A stretch of DNA of 64,000 nt from Pseudoscleropodium purum (GCA_963969395.1 OZ017797.1:38378001-38442000), one strand, 5' to 3'; shown: positions 38,559 to 51,344, counted from the stretch's first letter. Notes: a model not told the origin generated them from the sequence alone. Made by a program: numbers and translations.

Positions 38559-39421
38559 GGTTGAAATTGCCAAGTGGACCAACGGGGACGGACGAGATTA
38601 GTCCAGATTCCAGGACGAAATAGTAACTTCGTCGAACTTGCTATTGTTGTAGATTCTGTCCGGATGTGTGGGTCCAATATATTCTGTCGGATGGTTATCT
38701 AGAATTGAGAAAAGGTAGTCTGTTCTAAAAGCAACCATTTAAAGGATGGTCTACTTTTTTCATGGGTCTTTGTAGAAGGAAATATTTTTAGCTCATTTTT
38801 TGGAGAAAAAAAAATAGATGCATAATGTAACATAACTAGTTTCATATTTTTTGAAGCATTATTGAATTATGTATGAGTTTTCGGAGATTTGTGTCGTAGG
38901 CATCCATTTGTGAACATAGGTCTCACAAAATTTTCATCTACTTGCAACTTGTAAAAAGATGTGAAGAAACCAAAGAGAATGATTGCCATAATAATCATTT
39001 TTCCTTGATTCACTCAGTGGCTAAAGAGATTGATTGAAATACCACATCATATCCATTTTGAAACTAATTATAGGGGCAATTTGAAGAAGATGGTCATTTA
39101 TAGAGCAAACAACTTTATTTACATGGAAGGTAAACCAACCTATAATAGGTAGAATGATTGGTTTGCCCAATTGGCATTATTGAATTTAAAAAAAAATTCC
39201 TCATAAAGTCAAATGTGAAAAATGAAGAGAGCTCTTGAATTTTTTTCTGATGAAGTATAAATTCAATATTATGAATTTTGAAGTGTATGAAGGGCTACTA
39301 TTAAGTATAGACTATCCTATGTTTCAACTTTGAAAATATGTAAAATATTACCAGAACCTTGAAAATCTACAAAACCACTTAAATTGCATTTCTTTAGAAT
39401 TCTCTAATATTAACCTCATAA
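38559..39421. other. Intergenic DNA upstream of the PP2C-like gene
   Basis: Mixed sequence near the promoter gives way to AT-rich DNA without a recognisable gene up to MITE family 2 copy 3. Confidence 0.4.
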
Positions 39422-39719
39422 CATTAGAAAAAATTTGAACCTTGTAGAAGTCTGGTAAGGATGCATTTTTCGGCAGTCCAAATTACAAGTATAGAAAAAT
39501 TTTAAAAGTAAATTTTTTTTAAAAAAATATTTAAAAAATAAAAAATATTAAACTCTGATTTGGTGCTGACGTGGCACAAGAAGTGCCACATCATCTACTT
39601 TTGTTAAAAGATAATAAAAAATAAAAAATAGTTTGAATTCCTCTCTAATTGCACCAATGTGTGTGTTTAGGAAGATTCCAAATTTGTAGTCTTCTAGAGG
39701 GCTGAAATTTTTTGTAATG
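39422..39719. mobile_element. MITE family 2, copy 3
   Basis: A 298-bp element starting CATTAGAAAAAATTTGAACC and ending GGGCTGAAATTTTTTGTAATG. The interior has GACGTGGCACAAGAAGTGCC, shared with the other copies. It lies about 200 bp left of the CACTA element. Confidence 0.75.
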
Positions 39720-41324
39720 AATGTTTTTTTTCATTTGACCTTAGAGGCACTAGGACTAGAAAAAGTCTTGCTTTGAAGTGCTTTTATCTTAAGCACATCT
39801 AATTTCAACCCTAAAACTAATACCCATGCTATTTTGGCTAAAAATGTAAATCTTCTAGATATCATGAAATTTTAGATTGATTTTGAATACAACTTAATTA
39901 TCACTTTGAAAATCCATATTTTATTCACTATAAGAAAACAATGTTTTTTAGGATTGTAAAATTTAGACATGTAATGTTATAAATGATGTCTTCCGATGTC
40001 TTCACTAACGTCCAAAATTTTATATTGCACAAGACATGACAAAAACATCCAAAATGACAACAAACATCAACTTGTTTTTATGCAAACATCCCAAAAGACA
40101 TTAGTCAATTTTGACACTAGATGCTCTTTGAGACATTATCTTCAACATTCACATGTTTTGCAACATCACAATAGATGCACTATGCACAATTTTTAGAACA
40201 TTCAATATCATATATGTGAACAAAATAATGTCACTCTTGATGTCTATGTGTTAAGCAACTCAAAACACTATCCAACATAATGTCTATAAAAACAATCTCA
40301 TGTCTTACATAATGTGCAAGTCATGATGCCAATGCAAACATAATGTCCCATACAACATGTCATATATAATATACAATACATCATACAAAAAACACCGTAG
40401 ATAATACACTATAGAAAGTATATAATATACCATACAAAATACACCATACATTATTATTGACAATTACATCACATTGCATCAAAGCCATTCAAAGAGATAC
40501 TAGAGAGTTGAGAAGATGAGATATTTATACAAGCAGGGTGGTAGGAGGTATGACAAAGAATATGGGAATCGTAAAACACAGGAAATTATATAATGTTCAA
40601 TTTCAAATTGCATTCAGGTATAGAACATTGAATTTTTTTAGAAAACTTTAAACTAAAAAAAGTTGGGATAACAAACAAACTTCAAAGTCCAAAAACTCGT
40701 TTGAGATTTCAAGCCTTACATCAAAAGTTATGGACAAATTTTCAAAGAGTGGTTGGAAAGAACTTTTTTTTGACATTTTTTTAACATCCTCATTAATTTT
40801 GTTCATCCTCATTGTATATGGCATACATGAAAATATTTATATAAAAATGGTAATCTTGAAGTAGATTAAGTATTGATTCAATTTGTTTGTTTCTATTTTA
40901 TCAGCATCTTTAGAAATATCATAGTTGCTTGGCAACATTCTAGAAGACACATATTTCCTTATCATATCACTATATAAAATGTTTCAATAGACATGTTGGT
41001 GTCGTTCATGACATTCACACTAAGACTTTTGTACTAATGAAGTCATATGCTATATAATATCAATAATAAAAGAAGTTGAGCATTTTAGACTATGCCACAC
41101 ATAACCTTCTACAATGATGTGTGATGTTGAGGATTATAAAATGTGCATGTCCTCCAAGCATTTTCTGTTTGCAGTAGTATAAGATCAAACATCGTAAATA
41201 GACTATCTTTGATAAATGTTAGAACATCGAGAACAAGTCAATGTCAAAATGAACATATTCACTTTGTAAGAATTGTGGCTACTTTGTTTGCAATGGTTTA
41301 CAATTAAGCACTAAAAAAACTCTC

Positions 41325-41597
41325 ATGGTGCATCATATAGAGAATACATCTTGTCTTGGACTCAACTTTGGAAAAAAGGTGAAGCTTTATAACAATGATT
41401 ATGGTGCATGCATCCATAAAGCAACGTGCAATATCCATTGGAATTATATGATTTCCCTCCTTTTTTTGGAGTGGTTGACATCAACGTTGAAAGAAGCAAA
41501 GTGTTCCAGATGTTCAATAGAAAACAATATCATGCACTATGCACAACCTCTACACTAGAATGCAAGTACATCACATTATTAAATGTACAATCATGGT
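41325..41597 (+). pseudogene. CACTA transposase-like remnant, left part
   Basis: The frame from 41325 continues in phase to 41597, where the inner element begins, with two in-frame stops (TAG after LH, TAA after SHY) that CAG and CAA would explain. It reads in phase into 53398 after removal of the insertion and one target duplication, giving NHG then MHLCIYSYEG across the junction. The domain itself is not diagnostic here; assignment relies on continuity with the right part. Confidence 0.5.
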
Positions 41598-42040
41598 CAG
41601 GGTTGATGAATCTCAACGTCCGCCCCAAAATAGCGTCCGTTTTTCGGACGTCCGGACGCACGGACGCTAGCGGACGTAGCGTCCCGACTGCCGTTGGAAA
41701 GCGGACGGGCGGGGCGGGGCGGACGGACGGGGCGGATGCCCAGATCGTGCGGACTAGATTAGTCCGCGCGTCGATCGGACGGTCGTAATCGGGCGGACGG
41801 GGCGGACGGGTGGACAGGCGGATGGGGGACAAGCGGACGCTGCATCCGCCGGACCGCGAATGTTAGCGGACGTTGCGGTCACAGCGTCCGCATCCGGACG
41901 TCGTGTCAACCCTAGGACGCACGAACGCTAGCAGACGCAGCGTCCCTCCCGCCGTCGGAAGGCAGACGGACGGGGCGGTCGGGCGGATAGACCAGACGGG
42001 GCGGACGGACAGGGCGGACGGGGCGGACTTCGCATTGCCA
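41598..42040. repeat. CGGACG block 1: left terminus, tandemly extended
   Basis: 41598-41913 corresponds end to end to the 303-bp element at 592-894, including its right-end sequence GTCAACCCT (41905-41913) and the 19-bp hairpin at 41749-41767. Immediately after comes a second partial copy (ACGCTAGCAGACGCAGCGTC onward) that starts at an internal position. The terminus is therefore partly duplicated. It is strongly GC-rich between AT-rich neighbours. Confidence 0.8.
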
Positions 42041-42470
42041 TTAGTCATTAGAAAATTTTATATTGTTATGTAATTTGAATGTTACACAATCAAAAATGAA
42101 TGCATCCACGTAAAATAAGATGTACATATAAAAATATTTTTATATGCAAATGAAAATATAGCATCTTTATATATAAATATATATGTATAAACAAAATACA
42201 TGAAAACATAGTTCCAATATCACTATTGAATCCTATACGATCTTTTTAAGATCTAAATCTTTCACATTCTTTTTCGTTTTTAAACAATGAAAGGACCATT
42301 GTTTTTAAAAAACAAAATTATCCTCAAATCCTACTTTCCACCGGATGGACCACTACCTTCTCCCAAAACAAAAGGAAAATCTGTTGTACCGAGGAGTTTA
42401 GCAGATGATTGACGAGTTGACCGTTGTTAACTTGGACGGACTATTCGCCCTCTAGATTGAACTTCGATGT

Positions 42471-45400
42471 CTACCTTATGAAATTGTTTCTTGGTTTCCA
42501 GAAAGAAGTCATCGTTCTCTTCATGCTTCTTTTTTGTTTTCTTTTCAGTAATAAATCGACTTCGTCTGCCTTCAAGGTTCTCAAGTTGCTCTCTACACGA
42601 TCTACCATCGCTTGAACAACTTTATCATCTCCTTTTCCTTGCCATATTGTAAGGCAGTCTCCATCCAATAGGAAAGCCTTCCAATGCCCTATAATATTGC
42701 CAATGCGCCTATCAAATGTTGCTGCCACATCTATAGATGAATGTCCTGTGCTTGTTTGTCCATTTGTATCGTAGACAACACGAACTTTTGCAGCCTCTTC
42801 TAACTTCGACAATAGAAAGGCTCTACCTACGAGGGTGTGGTCGTATGCCTTATACTGCTCATCAAACTCTTTTCCATGGTTCACCTCCACCCAACTGTCT
42901 TTTGGTCCTCTCTCCACTTTTTTATCTGGAAAACGAAAGAATTTTTCGTGTTGCAAGCTCCAATGTCCCCCCATGTTGCGACAAAACATTTCACGGGCCG
43001 CATCATCTACGATTCCTCGAGCCCGCAATTCCACCTCTCTATTGTGAGTCATCTACACATCCAAATCCAATGGTTGCTGAGATTCCTCGTACAAATCATG
43101 CCTTTGTTCATTTGCATTTCACTAGATTGGCTTCCCCCAATGTTGATAATTTTGAAATTTGTACGACACTTGATCAAGAGGAAGATTTCAACGATTGTAC
43201 TCGTGGCCTGGAGGCATAGCTTCCAAGATACCAAACATTTCGTAGAACCTACCACTCAATGGACTACGACACTCAGCACACACCGAACGAATGAGTGATG
43301 CTTTCACAATGCAATTGACATGGAAAGTGTGGCGACATTGGCCCATGGTTACCGCACCTTCCGGTCCGAAGAGGCCTTGGCAAAGACTACAACAACCATC
43401 CAAGATTGGAGAGGCTGAATCACAAACATGCATCACTTGCTTGTCTTTCACATTGATGTGTGCTGAAAGTGTTGTAAGGGACCCATCCTTCCTCTACTTT
43501 CAAGGCCCAATTAATGGATGGAGCTTGGTCCTTCTTTGTATGGTTTAATCGCTCAAACATGGCATCCATGTCTCCCCAACATGTGATCTCCATATATCCC
43601 TTAGAAGGATGTTGGTCAAACATAGTCTTGAACCAACTCAAAGAGCTTTGAATGGCATCGCAATTTTCATTCGACTCCATTGCCAATGTTTGAAGACTTG
43701 CCATTGCTTGAGATACTACAGAGGATCTATCTTGGAGTCTTTGTATCCATACTAACCATCGAGACTCCAAGCCGCTAGATGGCATAAACTTCTTCAAATC
43801 CAAGCACAATTGCAATCGATTCAACTTGGATTCAACCATTCCTTTTGCTTCAATTGTCTCCTCCCATTTATGCTTCAACTCTTCAAAGTCACAACTCTCC
43901 GTTTGCATCTCCGCATTCACATAAACGGATGAAAACTTTTCCATTGATGGTTGTTGTGTCGCTTTTAACATGCTCATGTCGTGACTTTCTTGTACATTCA
44001 CAATGGCAGGGTTGTCGCTTGCTTCGGCCTTATCAAAAGGAAGAGAGAACTTATCTTCACTCTCTTGAGTCTCTTGATTGTCTCCGAGTACAATCACTGG
44101 TGAGATTGCAACCTCACTTGGATTCTTCGAGGTCCCTTATAATTCTGCAATCCGTTTACGCATCTTCATCAACTCCTCCATTTGCCTCGATGATTGTTGA
44201 TTTAAATGTTCAACCTCACTCTCCGAAGTCTTTAATTTCAACTCCAACACTTTGCACCTTGCTTCCACTCCTCCAAGGTCAGCAATTTTCTTCTCATATT
44301 CCACCAATTGTAGTATGTGAACATCTGTTTCTTCGAAAAGTGGTCCAAAAGTCTTCGTGAGATTCTGAAATGCTATAGCACCTTTCAACATCTCCGGTGC
44401 CATGAAAGAAAACTCCTTGGCCAAATTCATAAAAGTTGGAGCAACTTTCGCTAAAAATTCAGTTGACATCGTCATCTTGAAAGCTGTATCAAGTATATGT
44501 GCAACATTCTTTGGATCTGTAAGTGGATTCATTGGAACAGCAGTAGCACCATCATCGAGTTAGACGATCCGCCTATTTTTTTATGAAGGTTAGCAAACTG
44601 AACCGAGAACTTCAAAAGATTTTCCAATTGTTTTGGATTGGACATGTCTTGCAAGGTTTGATGTAGAGGACTCGGCAATGACGTTGTAAACGGAAACTCC
44701 TCCGCCCGCCTTTTACGCTGGGAACTCCATAATGAGGATATATTATCAAACGTCACACCTTATCCACGAAGCGTATGTACTTTGTCTTCTAAACTTAACG
44801 CTGGGCTAGATTCAACGCCTTGATGCATAGGCGGAGATTTGTAGACCAAACTATCAAAACAATTGTTGTCTATCAGACTATCAATTGTAGCATTAGCCTT
44901 TGCCACTTTCTCCGCCAAGACTTCGTCTACTTTACTTTTTGAAGTTTCCTTGCGTTCCGTGCAAACATTGCCTTCGTTTATAAACTCCGTTTGCGTTTGT
45001 GCCGCAACATTTGGTGTAAAAGTCAAACGCATTGGAGCTGTGGAAAAGACTTCATCCTCCTGCGCCTCTACATCTTTCTCTACATCTTTCCCCACATTTT
45101 TCGAAGAGCTTTCATTGATTGCTTTTGTTGGAGATTGTACAAACCGTAATTCTTCAACATTTGAAGCTTTCTCCACACCATCTGTTTTCACCTCAATAGT
45201 ATTTTTTAATACTTTTTCTGTTTTTCCCTCTGAATTGTACAAGTCGGAAATGTCCTTTTGATTGGCTTCAAGTAGAAGTGGGCAAGCTGTTGTTGTCGGA
45301 AATGTGCTCCAATCGATCTTGCGCTCTAATATAAGTTTAGCGTAAACCATACACGCCACGCTGTAATTAATATAGCCTTTGCTTGTGCGCTTGTTTCCGA

Positions 45401-45734
45401 ATAGAACACGCCACACCTCTGCAGATCGATGGACAAAATGTTTGTTGTTGCAAGTCCATGGTTTACAACAAAAATCCCGTGTATGACTCTTGTGCGACTC
45501 CTGAGGCCACAACTTGTCAATGTGGTACATTTTAACATAGGTCCTGCACATTTTTGATGTCCAATACTCCGCATCTTCATCTTCCCACCCGCTCTCTACT
45601 TTAATTGTAGGGTCATTTAAAATGTCAAGCTGAAGGTCATGCGTAGCCCCCTTCACTTTGCTCTTTTTCTTGGCTTCGCTTCCCGGAGTCACCCCATCAA
45701 TATTTCGATCACCTTCACCGTTCATGATTATCAA
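42471..45734 (-). pseudogene. Cargo gene A: coiled-coil and RING-H2 protein, broken
   Basis: Reads on the minus strand from ATG 45734 (or 45725) to 42471, about 1,080 codons. The N-terminal part has GWEDEDAEYW...MCRTYVKMYHIDKLW followed by a Cys/His-rich stretch shared with cargo gene B. The middle is Glu/Lys/Ser-rich and predicted helical/coiled. A complete RING-H2 finger lies at 43391-43269 (C-x2-C-x14-C-x-H-x2-H-x2-C-x10-C-x2-C), suggesting ubiquitin-ligase activity in the intact ancestor. Breaks: in-frame stops at 44760, 44137, 43188, two near 43120 and one near 43054, plus probable frameshifts near 44560 and 43490. Most stops could come from CAA, CAG or CGA by C-to-T. Upstream on its own strand lie CGGACG block 2 and a TATA-like CTATAAGGG. 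The domain combination is not one I recognise. Confidence 0.7.
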
Positions 45735-45944
45735 TTGGATTCAATAACCAATTGAAGTGAATAAAAAAATCTCACGTGATAGTCAAAAGTGATGGCATCA
45801 ACCGTAACACAGTAACAAAATATAGAGGACCCCAACTCTCCACCCCGTAGGAGCAACTAGCGCATAAAGCAATAGTAGCACATCCAACTTGGCACTGAAG
45901 GAGAATTGAAGTGAGAAGAAATGAAAGTCACTCCACCCTTATAG

Positions 45945-46170
45945 CCGTCCGCCGCCGGACCTGCCCCGGACCGCGCGAAGAGGCCCCGAACCTCGCGTCC
46001 GCCACGCGGACTGACGACGTCCGCTTCGACAGCGGACGCGTTGTCCGCCCGTCGCCCCGTCCGATCGCCGCGTCCGCTCGGACTGTCTGTACTGTCCACC
46101 TTCCGACGCCGTCCGCGCTTTGGACACGCCGATTGCCCCACTTAAACACTGACCGCCGACGATGTCCGCC
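45945..46170 (-). repeat. CGGACG block 2, upstream of cargo gene A
   Basis: GC-rich block of CGTCCG/CGGACG words with a variant of the conserved hairpin at 46006-46024 (GCGGACTGACGACGTCCGC). On the minus strand it is followed by CTATAAGGGTGG (near 45945), a plausible TATA box about 200 bp before the start of cargo gene A. It may act as that gene's promoter or CpG island; this is inferred from position. Confidence 0.65.
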
Positions 46171-48305
46171 TAGCTATCCATTGGTGCATCATATGAGGCT
46201 ATTATTACTCAAAAAGAGCGGTAACATTTCAAAAATAAAACAACCTAATAATCACTGCTAAATGAGGATCAATGTAATTGATTTATCATTTTTAAAAAAA
46301 AAAAAATGTGAATCCTAAACCTTATACTCTAATTACCCTAAACCTTTTCTTTTCTCCCCTAAATTGTTTTACGAATGAGGGGAATGTGGTTAAGTTCAAT
46401 ATGTTTGGATTATTTACTTATATTATCCTTCTAAATAGGTTTTGAGCAGATCTGAAGATGGTGGGAATTTTTTTTAAATTCATTAGGAAATCAAATGTTT
46501 TGTAGAAATAATCAATTCCATTTTCATCGTAAGCAAATGAAATTTTTTTAAAAGGCCCCAATACATAATTAGAATAACAGTTTAATGGATTTCAACCTCA
46601 TGATATTTAATGAAAGGCTGTGATTTCTAATTAGAAGTGCATCACGATCTTCAAATGAACATCGAGTCTTTCATATTTTTTAATGAAATTTTGATTAGAT
46701 TTGAAAACAAAGAAAAAGAATCAATGTTTTAACTTTCAAATCATATATGGCTATATTTTTCCTTAAAAACATAGAAAAATTCGTTACTTGAGTTGGTTGA
46801 GTAGAATACATTATACACTTATACATATGCTATATTTATTTTGAAGGATAATTCCAATATTCTTATTTCAGATGTTTTTAAATATGAATTTTAAAAAAGA
46901 GGGTTCATTGTTTAAAGATCTAAAAAATTGACAAACATAATTTCTATTATAAATAGGAGTTGAATTCGGAATTCGAATTTTGAAATGATTCAAATGAACA
47001 AGATATTGATTAAACAATATTTCTTCGTTTGAGTTTTCAAAATGAATTCACGAAACAATTGCAAACTTTTGAATTTAGGTATATGGTATTGTATTTGGTT
47101 TGTACTTTGTAGAGTATAATATTTCAATTTTAATCCTAAATAAATGAAAAAACTCCACATGAATGAAATGTTTCTATGTATTGCACAAAGATTTCTACCA
47201 ATTACTATGATAATTAAATACATTGTTACATTTCATAAAATATTCTACATAGAAAGAAAAAATCATTTCAATTTTCAATCATGATAAACGATGTCTTCTA
47301 CTCTTTCTATTATATGTTCATTTTGTATAACATGTACATTGTACAATCTTTGAGAGCAGGGTAGTTCATTTTTGACTCTCATTGAAATAGAAAATATATT
47401 TGTGTTTGGATTTTGAAATCATTATGTATTCTACGGTCTTGCAAGAATGCATCTTGCTCCTTCCTTTGAATCCTTTTGATATTTTCTTTTTTTTCCTTTT
47501 TTTTCTGTCTTGTAGGGCTCTTGTTCTCTTGTTCTCTTCATTTGACCAGCCTATTTGGCTTGGCTTTTAGTTTTTTAGTTTTTTTTAATGCAATGGTTTA
47601 TGCATATATTATAAAAAATATATATTATTTATTTAAAATTAATATATTGATGAACAAACGCATAAAGGCATTGAATGCTTTCACATTTAAAGTTATAAAT
47701 CTATCATAAATCACTCTTGCAAATTTGAATGATTGAATCGAAAATTTGAAAATGTAATTACAAGAGCTTTCAGTTCAATCAATTGCATAAATCATAAATG
47801 TTGAAATGCAACTCGTATGAGTTTAGCATCTATGAAGATTAATTCATGCCATCCACATGCAATTTTCCAATTTAATAAAATGCAATTGAGTACTTCAATT
47901 TCTTTCTTTCCAATTCTCCAAGTAACAATCACTTCATATCTTTCTCTATTTGTTTATCTATTTTTTGGAAACAAATGGAGAAACCATCTTTGTCTATATT
48001 TGCACATGCACTCTTATTTGATTGATGAAGAATAGATTTATGAAATATATAATCATTAAAGGAGTATGGAAGACAAGATTGACAGATTGTGTTCAAATGT
48101 TGTTGATTTTGAAATGATTTAGTACTATATCATTTATAAGAATATTATAATAGTGTTATATTATAATATTCTTAAAAAAATTGCAACAAATATTAAAATA
48201 CATGCTAAGTTAGGTTTGTTAGCCTACCAATTGTTCATTAATAGACATAATTGAGTAGCCCCCTTAAATGAAACATTCAATATCTAATATCTTACAATTC
48301 AAATG
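46171..48305. other. AT-rich spacer between cargo genes A and B
   Basis: No gene or clear repeat was recognised. Frames at 46990-47223 and 47476-47709 are low-complexity products of T-rich DNA. Confidence 0.4.
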
Positions 48306-48460
48306 GTGGATTTGTCTAAAAATTTTTCCACATCTTTTCCAACTAATTTACTATAAGATCCTACGATCACATATGCCAAAAGTATTTTTCTTTTAAGACT
48401 TGGTATTTGCACTACTAATGGCAGTTTTGAAGTGCTTTTAGTGAAAAGAACTTTAGGGGT
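48306..48460 (+). repeat. Fragment of dispersed repeat R1 inside the composite element
   Basis: Matches the terminal part of R1 (compare 4180-4340): CTTTTCCAACTAATTTACTATAAGATCCTA-like text and AACTTTAGGGGTTAA. Its presence means host repeat DNA was acquired by, or inserted into, the composite element. Confidence 0.5.
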
Positions 48461-48508
48461 TAAACATCTATATCGTGAGATTTTGAAAAAAGAACAATTT
48501 GCTTCATT

Positions 48509-48529
48509 GGGTTTAGGGTTTAGGGTTTA
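48509..48529 (+). repeat. Three telomere-type GGGTTTA units
   Basis: GGGTTTAGGGTTTAGGGTTTA lies immediately before CGGACG block 3. Plant telomeres are TTTAGGG, but three units also occur as the promoter 'telo box' of plant genes. Its position at the AT/GC boundary is notable. Confidence 0.7.
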
Positions 48530-48532
48530 AGG

Positions 48533-48845
48533 TGAGCCGTCCGCCCTGTCCGCTCGATCCGGCGTCCGCCTTGTCCGCCCCGTCCACCCTGTTCGCCTCG
48601 TCCGCTGCGATATCCCTCCGCCTGTTCTCCGTCCGTCATGTCCGCCCAATCCGGAGTCTGCCTTGTCCGCCCCGTCCTCTATCCGCCCGGTTCACCCGAT
48701 CCGACATTCGCCCCGTCCGCCCCAATACCCGTCCGCCCGGTTACGGCCGTCTGATTGACATGCGGACTGATATAGTCCGCATGATTTGGACATCCGCCTC
48801 GAGGCGTCCGCATATATATATGGGGAGGTGGACGGCTCATTCCGA
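48533..48845. repeat. CGGACG block 3, inverted, upstream of cargo gene B
   Basis: A reverse-orientation relative of the 592-894 element: the segment around the hairpin (48762-48780, GCGGACTGATATAGTCCGC) and the adjoining TTACGGCCGT match the reverse complement of the small element. Neither CAGGGTTGAC end is present. It ends in CATATATATATGGGGA (about 48810), a TATA-like sequence some 230 bp before the ATG of cargo gene B. Confidence 0.7.
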
Positions 48846-49044
48846 ACAATCGTTCTCTTTTGAAGTGGGCGGACCAGTGCTTTGGAAGCTCTGCGCGCCC
48901 CTTCTGCTTTGAGTGAACGATTGTTGTGAGATTGTTACAAATTTTCACAAAATTCACGCTTGTAAAATTTTAATTAATTAATTAAATCAAAATTTTGGTT
49001 CTTAAGCTTTCTAATTGTTTCATTCTCTTTGCTTCGGCTTCATC

Positions 49045-50307
49045 ATGCCGAAAGATAGAACACCCAAAAAAAGTTGTCGAAAGGGAAGACCCCAATTGTT
49101 CGATTGGAATGCTTGGGCCAATCTATTGTGTGTAGGTGAACCGGGATGGGAGGAGGAACCAACAAAAGTGTGGGATTGCTCAATGTGCAAGAAGTATATG
49201 AAAATGACTCACATTCAAAAACTTTGGTGACGTAAACGTGTAGAGCACCAAGCGCCACGTTGCGAAGGACAAATGTTTACATGCCAAAGTGAGCACTTCA
49301 AACAACGATACACACAAGTGCATCGAGTTCTTGGCATTAAAAGCGCCAAACCAAATATAATGAATTATAATGTTATGGCAATGGTTTGGGCAGAGATTGT
49401 ACTCCACAAGGATGTGGACTGGCGTACCGCTACAAGTCGCAATGTGGAGAACTATACGCGCACGGATGCCGTTATAGATACACAGTGGAGGGGCGCAAGC
49501 GATTGCATGCCAGAGTGGTCCAATCGAGGTTATCTACAACAATCTTCAGTTGTTCTACAAGATGCTCAAGATGCGTGGACAAATGACGATAATGACGATG
49601 ATATGCAAGCGCTTGTCACATTTGGAGTTAGGTACGAGCGGGTAGAAGAACGAGAACGAATTGAATTCGAACAACAAATGCAAGAGGCAACACGTAGAAG
49701 CCTTCAAGATCGTGGACGGCAAGATAGGCATGGTGGGTCCTACGGACGTGAACATAGAACGCGAGAATCTAAACAAGGAAGAGGTGGTTCATACTCTGGT
49801 TACGATCCTCAAAATAGATATGAAGGTGGAAGAGGGAACTATGGATCCACGCATTATGGTGGTTCAAGTGCAGTTGGTTCTCATTATGGCACTCCCTCTG
49901 AAATTAGCTCTCAAGGTGGAGCAGGTAGCTATAGCAACACACATTATAGTAGGTCTAGTGGATCTGGTTTATATTATACTACGCCCACTTAAGTAGGCTT
50001 CGAAGGTAGTAGAGGAAGTCATGTAACCTCGCAGTATAGTTGTTCTCTTCACGGAAATGTCCAATACTATCCGGGATCAACTAGAAATGATTCATACGGG
50101 TATCATGGGGCCTCTTATTACGGGGCTTCAAATGAAAGAGGATCAGAGCCTACTACTCCAGTTCCTCCTCCTACTTTTGGAGGTTCAAATTATGGACAAG
50201 GAGGTGCACCGAGTGGATATCACGGAAACTACAGAGGTGGTTCGTTCATTGGAGTACAAAGAAGAGGCAGCGGTCAACAATTTGAGTCCGATTCAGATTC
50301 TGAATAA
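49045..50307 (+). pseudogene. Cargo gene B: W/C/H-domain protein with Gly/Tyr/Ser-rich tail, broken
   Basis: One frame of 420 codons from ATG 49045 to TAA 50307, interrupted by TGA at 49228 and TAA at 49990; CGA and CAA would explain both. The N-terminal part (GWEEEP...MCKKYMKMTHIQKLW and a C-x6-C-x3-H stretch, RCEGQMFTCQSEH) parallels cargo gene A, followed by NYNVMAMVWAEIVLHKDVDW, which also has an A counterpart. An acidic segment and a Glu/Arg-rich helix follow. The last ~200 codons are low-complexity Gly/Tyr/Ser/His (HYGGSS-type), ending in an acidic SDSDSE. Such tails occur in RNA-binding or condensate-forming proteins, but no RNA-binding fold is visible. Function unknown. CGGACG block 3 with a TATA-like sequence lies just upstream. 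Confidence 0.65.
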
Positions 50308-50904
50308 AAAAACATGCAAGTATATAATGAGCATGTATTTGCTCAATTTTCTCATTTTTACTCTCACGACAAGTATAGAGCACTAGATTGGTAGAAGTAG
50401 TACAAAATTTTAAATGAATAGAACAATTTTGAACAACAATTTTATTCACTTTTTCAAAAAATATTGTGTAATAGTGTACACCAAGTATGTATGTAGGCAA
50501 GCATATTCTTGAAGATATCATTGTATTATTTTATAATAGGGTTGATGTATAAGGCTATAAGCGACTTTGATAAATAAAAAAATATGAAGAAGAAATGTAA
50601 CTTTGTAAGAGCCATATTATGTCTATTTTTGAATTTAGCATTCGAGGTTAAATATGGACTAGCATGGTGTGTATTTTGAAATTATTGTTGTGTGTTTATT
50701 ACATTTAGAAACTCGTAAATGGTATAAATGTATTTCTAATTAATTTATGAAAGATTGAATTATTTGAATATTTGAAATTTTTTTATTTTTCATTCAACGA
50801 TTGTTAAAAACTAAAATGATTTCTTATTGATATGAAGAAATGACCAAATTAGACAAGTAGTGGTTCTTCTTTAGATTCTATTTTCAAATATGGAAAATAA
50901 ATCA

Positions 50905-51135
50905 GATCGAGCGGACGGGGCTCGAGGATTTCGGGGAGGCGGACGGCCGATGCATCCGCCACCCGCGGCCCGTCTGATCGGGCAAACAGTGTAAGGCCGT
51001 TCGCCGCTGCCCGTCAGATCAGGCGGACGCCAAATTTGTCCACCCGTGGCTGTCCGATCGGGCGGACGGGGCTTGAGAGTTTCGGGGAGGCGGACGGCCG
51101 ATGCGTCCGCCACCCCCGGCCCGTCCGATGGGGCA
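50905..51135. repeat. CGGACG block 4: two ~79-bp tandem units, upstream of cargo gene C
   Basis: Units at about 50905-50983 and 51056-51132 share GGACGGGGCTYGAG, TTTCGGGGAGGCGGACGGCC and a GCGTCCGCCACCC-type end. They are separated by a related but less regular GC-rich stretch. The block lacks the 19-bp hairpin. It ends about 210 bp before the start of cargo gene C. Confidence 0.75.
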
Positions 51136-51344
51136 GACAGGCCAACCGCATTGTCACTTTTGCTTTGTCCCTTGTGAATGCAAGGTGGAGCGGAGAGCTT
51201 GGTGGTTCATCCTCCATTGGCTCATTTTTTAGGCAAGGCAAAAGTGGTTTATTGGGGCCCCCTTGTTGCCAATTTTTTGGACACTTGCGCGTGAATTCAA
51301 TTTTAAATTAAAAAATTTGATCGATATCAGTTTCATTTGTCACG

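Noticed and set aside
41598..41913. A complete independent small element, as at 592-894
   Set aside because: Both end sequences are present, but the base after GTCAACCCT and the next 8 bp do not match the left flank, so it is better read as the duplicated terminus of the larger element.
41324..46186. 13-bp direct match TGGTGCATCATAT at 41324 and 46174
   Set aside because: Considered as a target duplication bounding cargo gene A. The inner flanks show no inverted repeats and 13 bp fits no DNA transposon class, while the 41598/53389 pair has better support.
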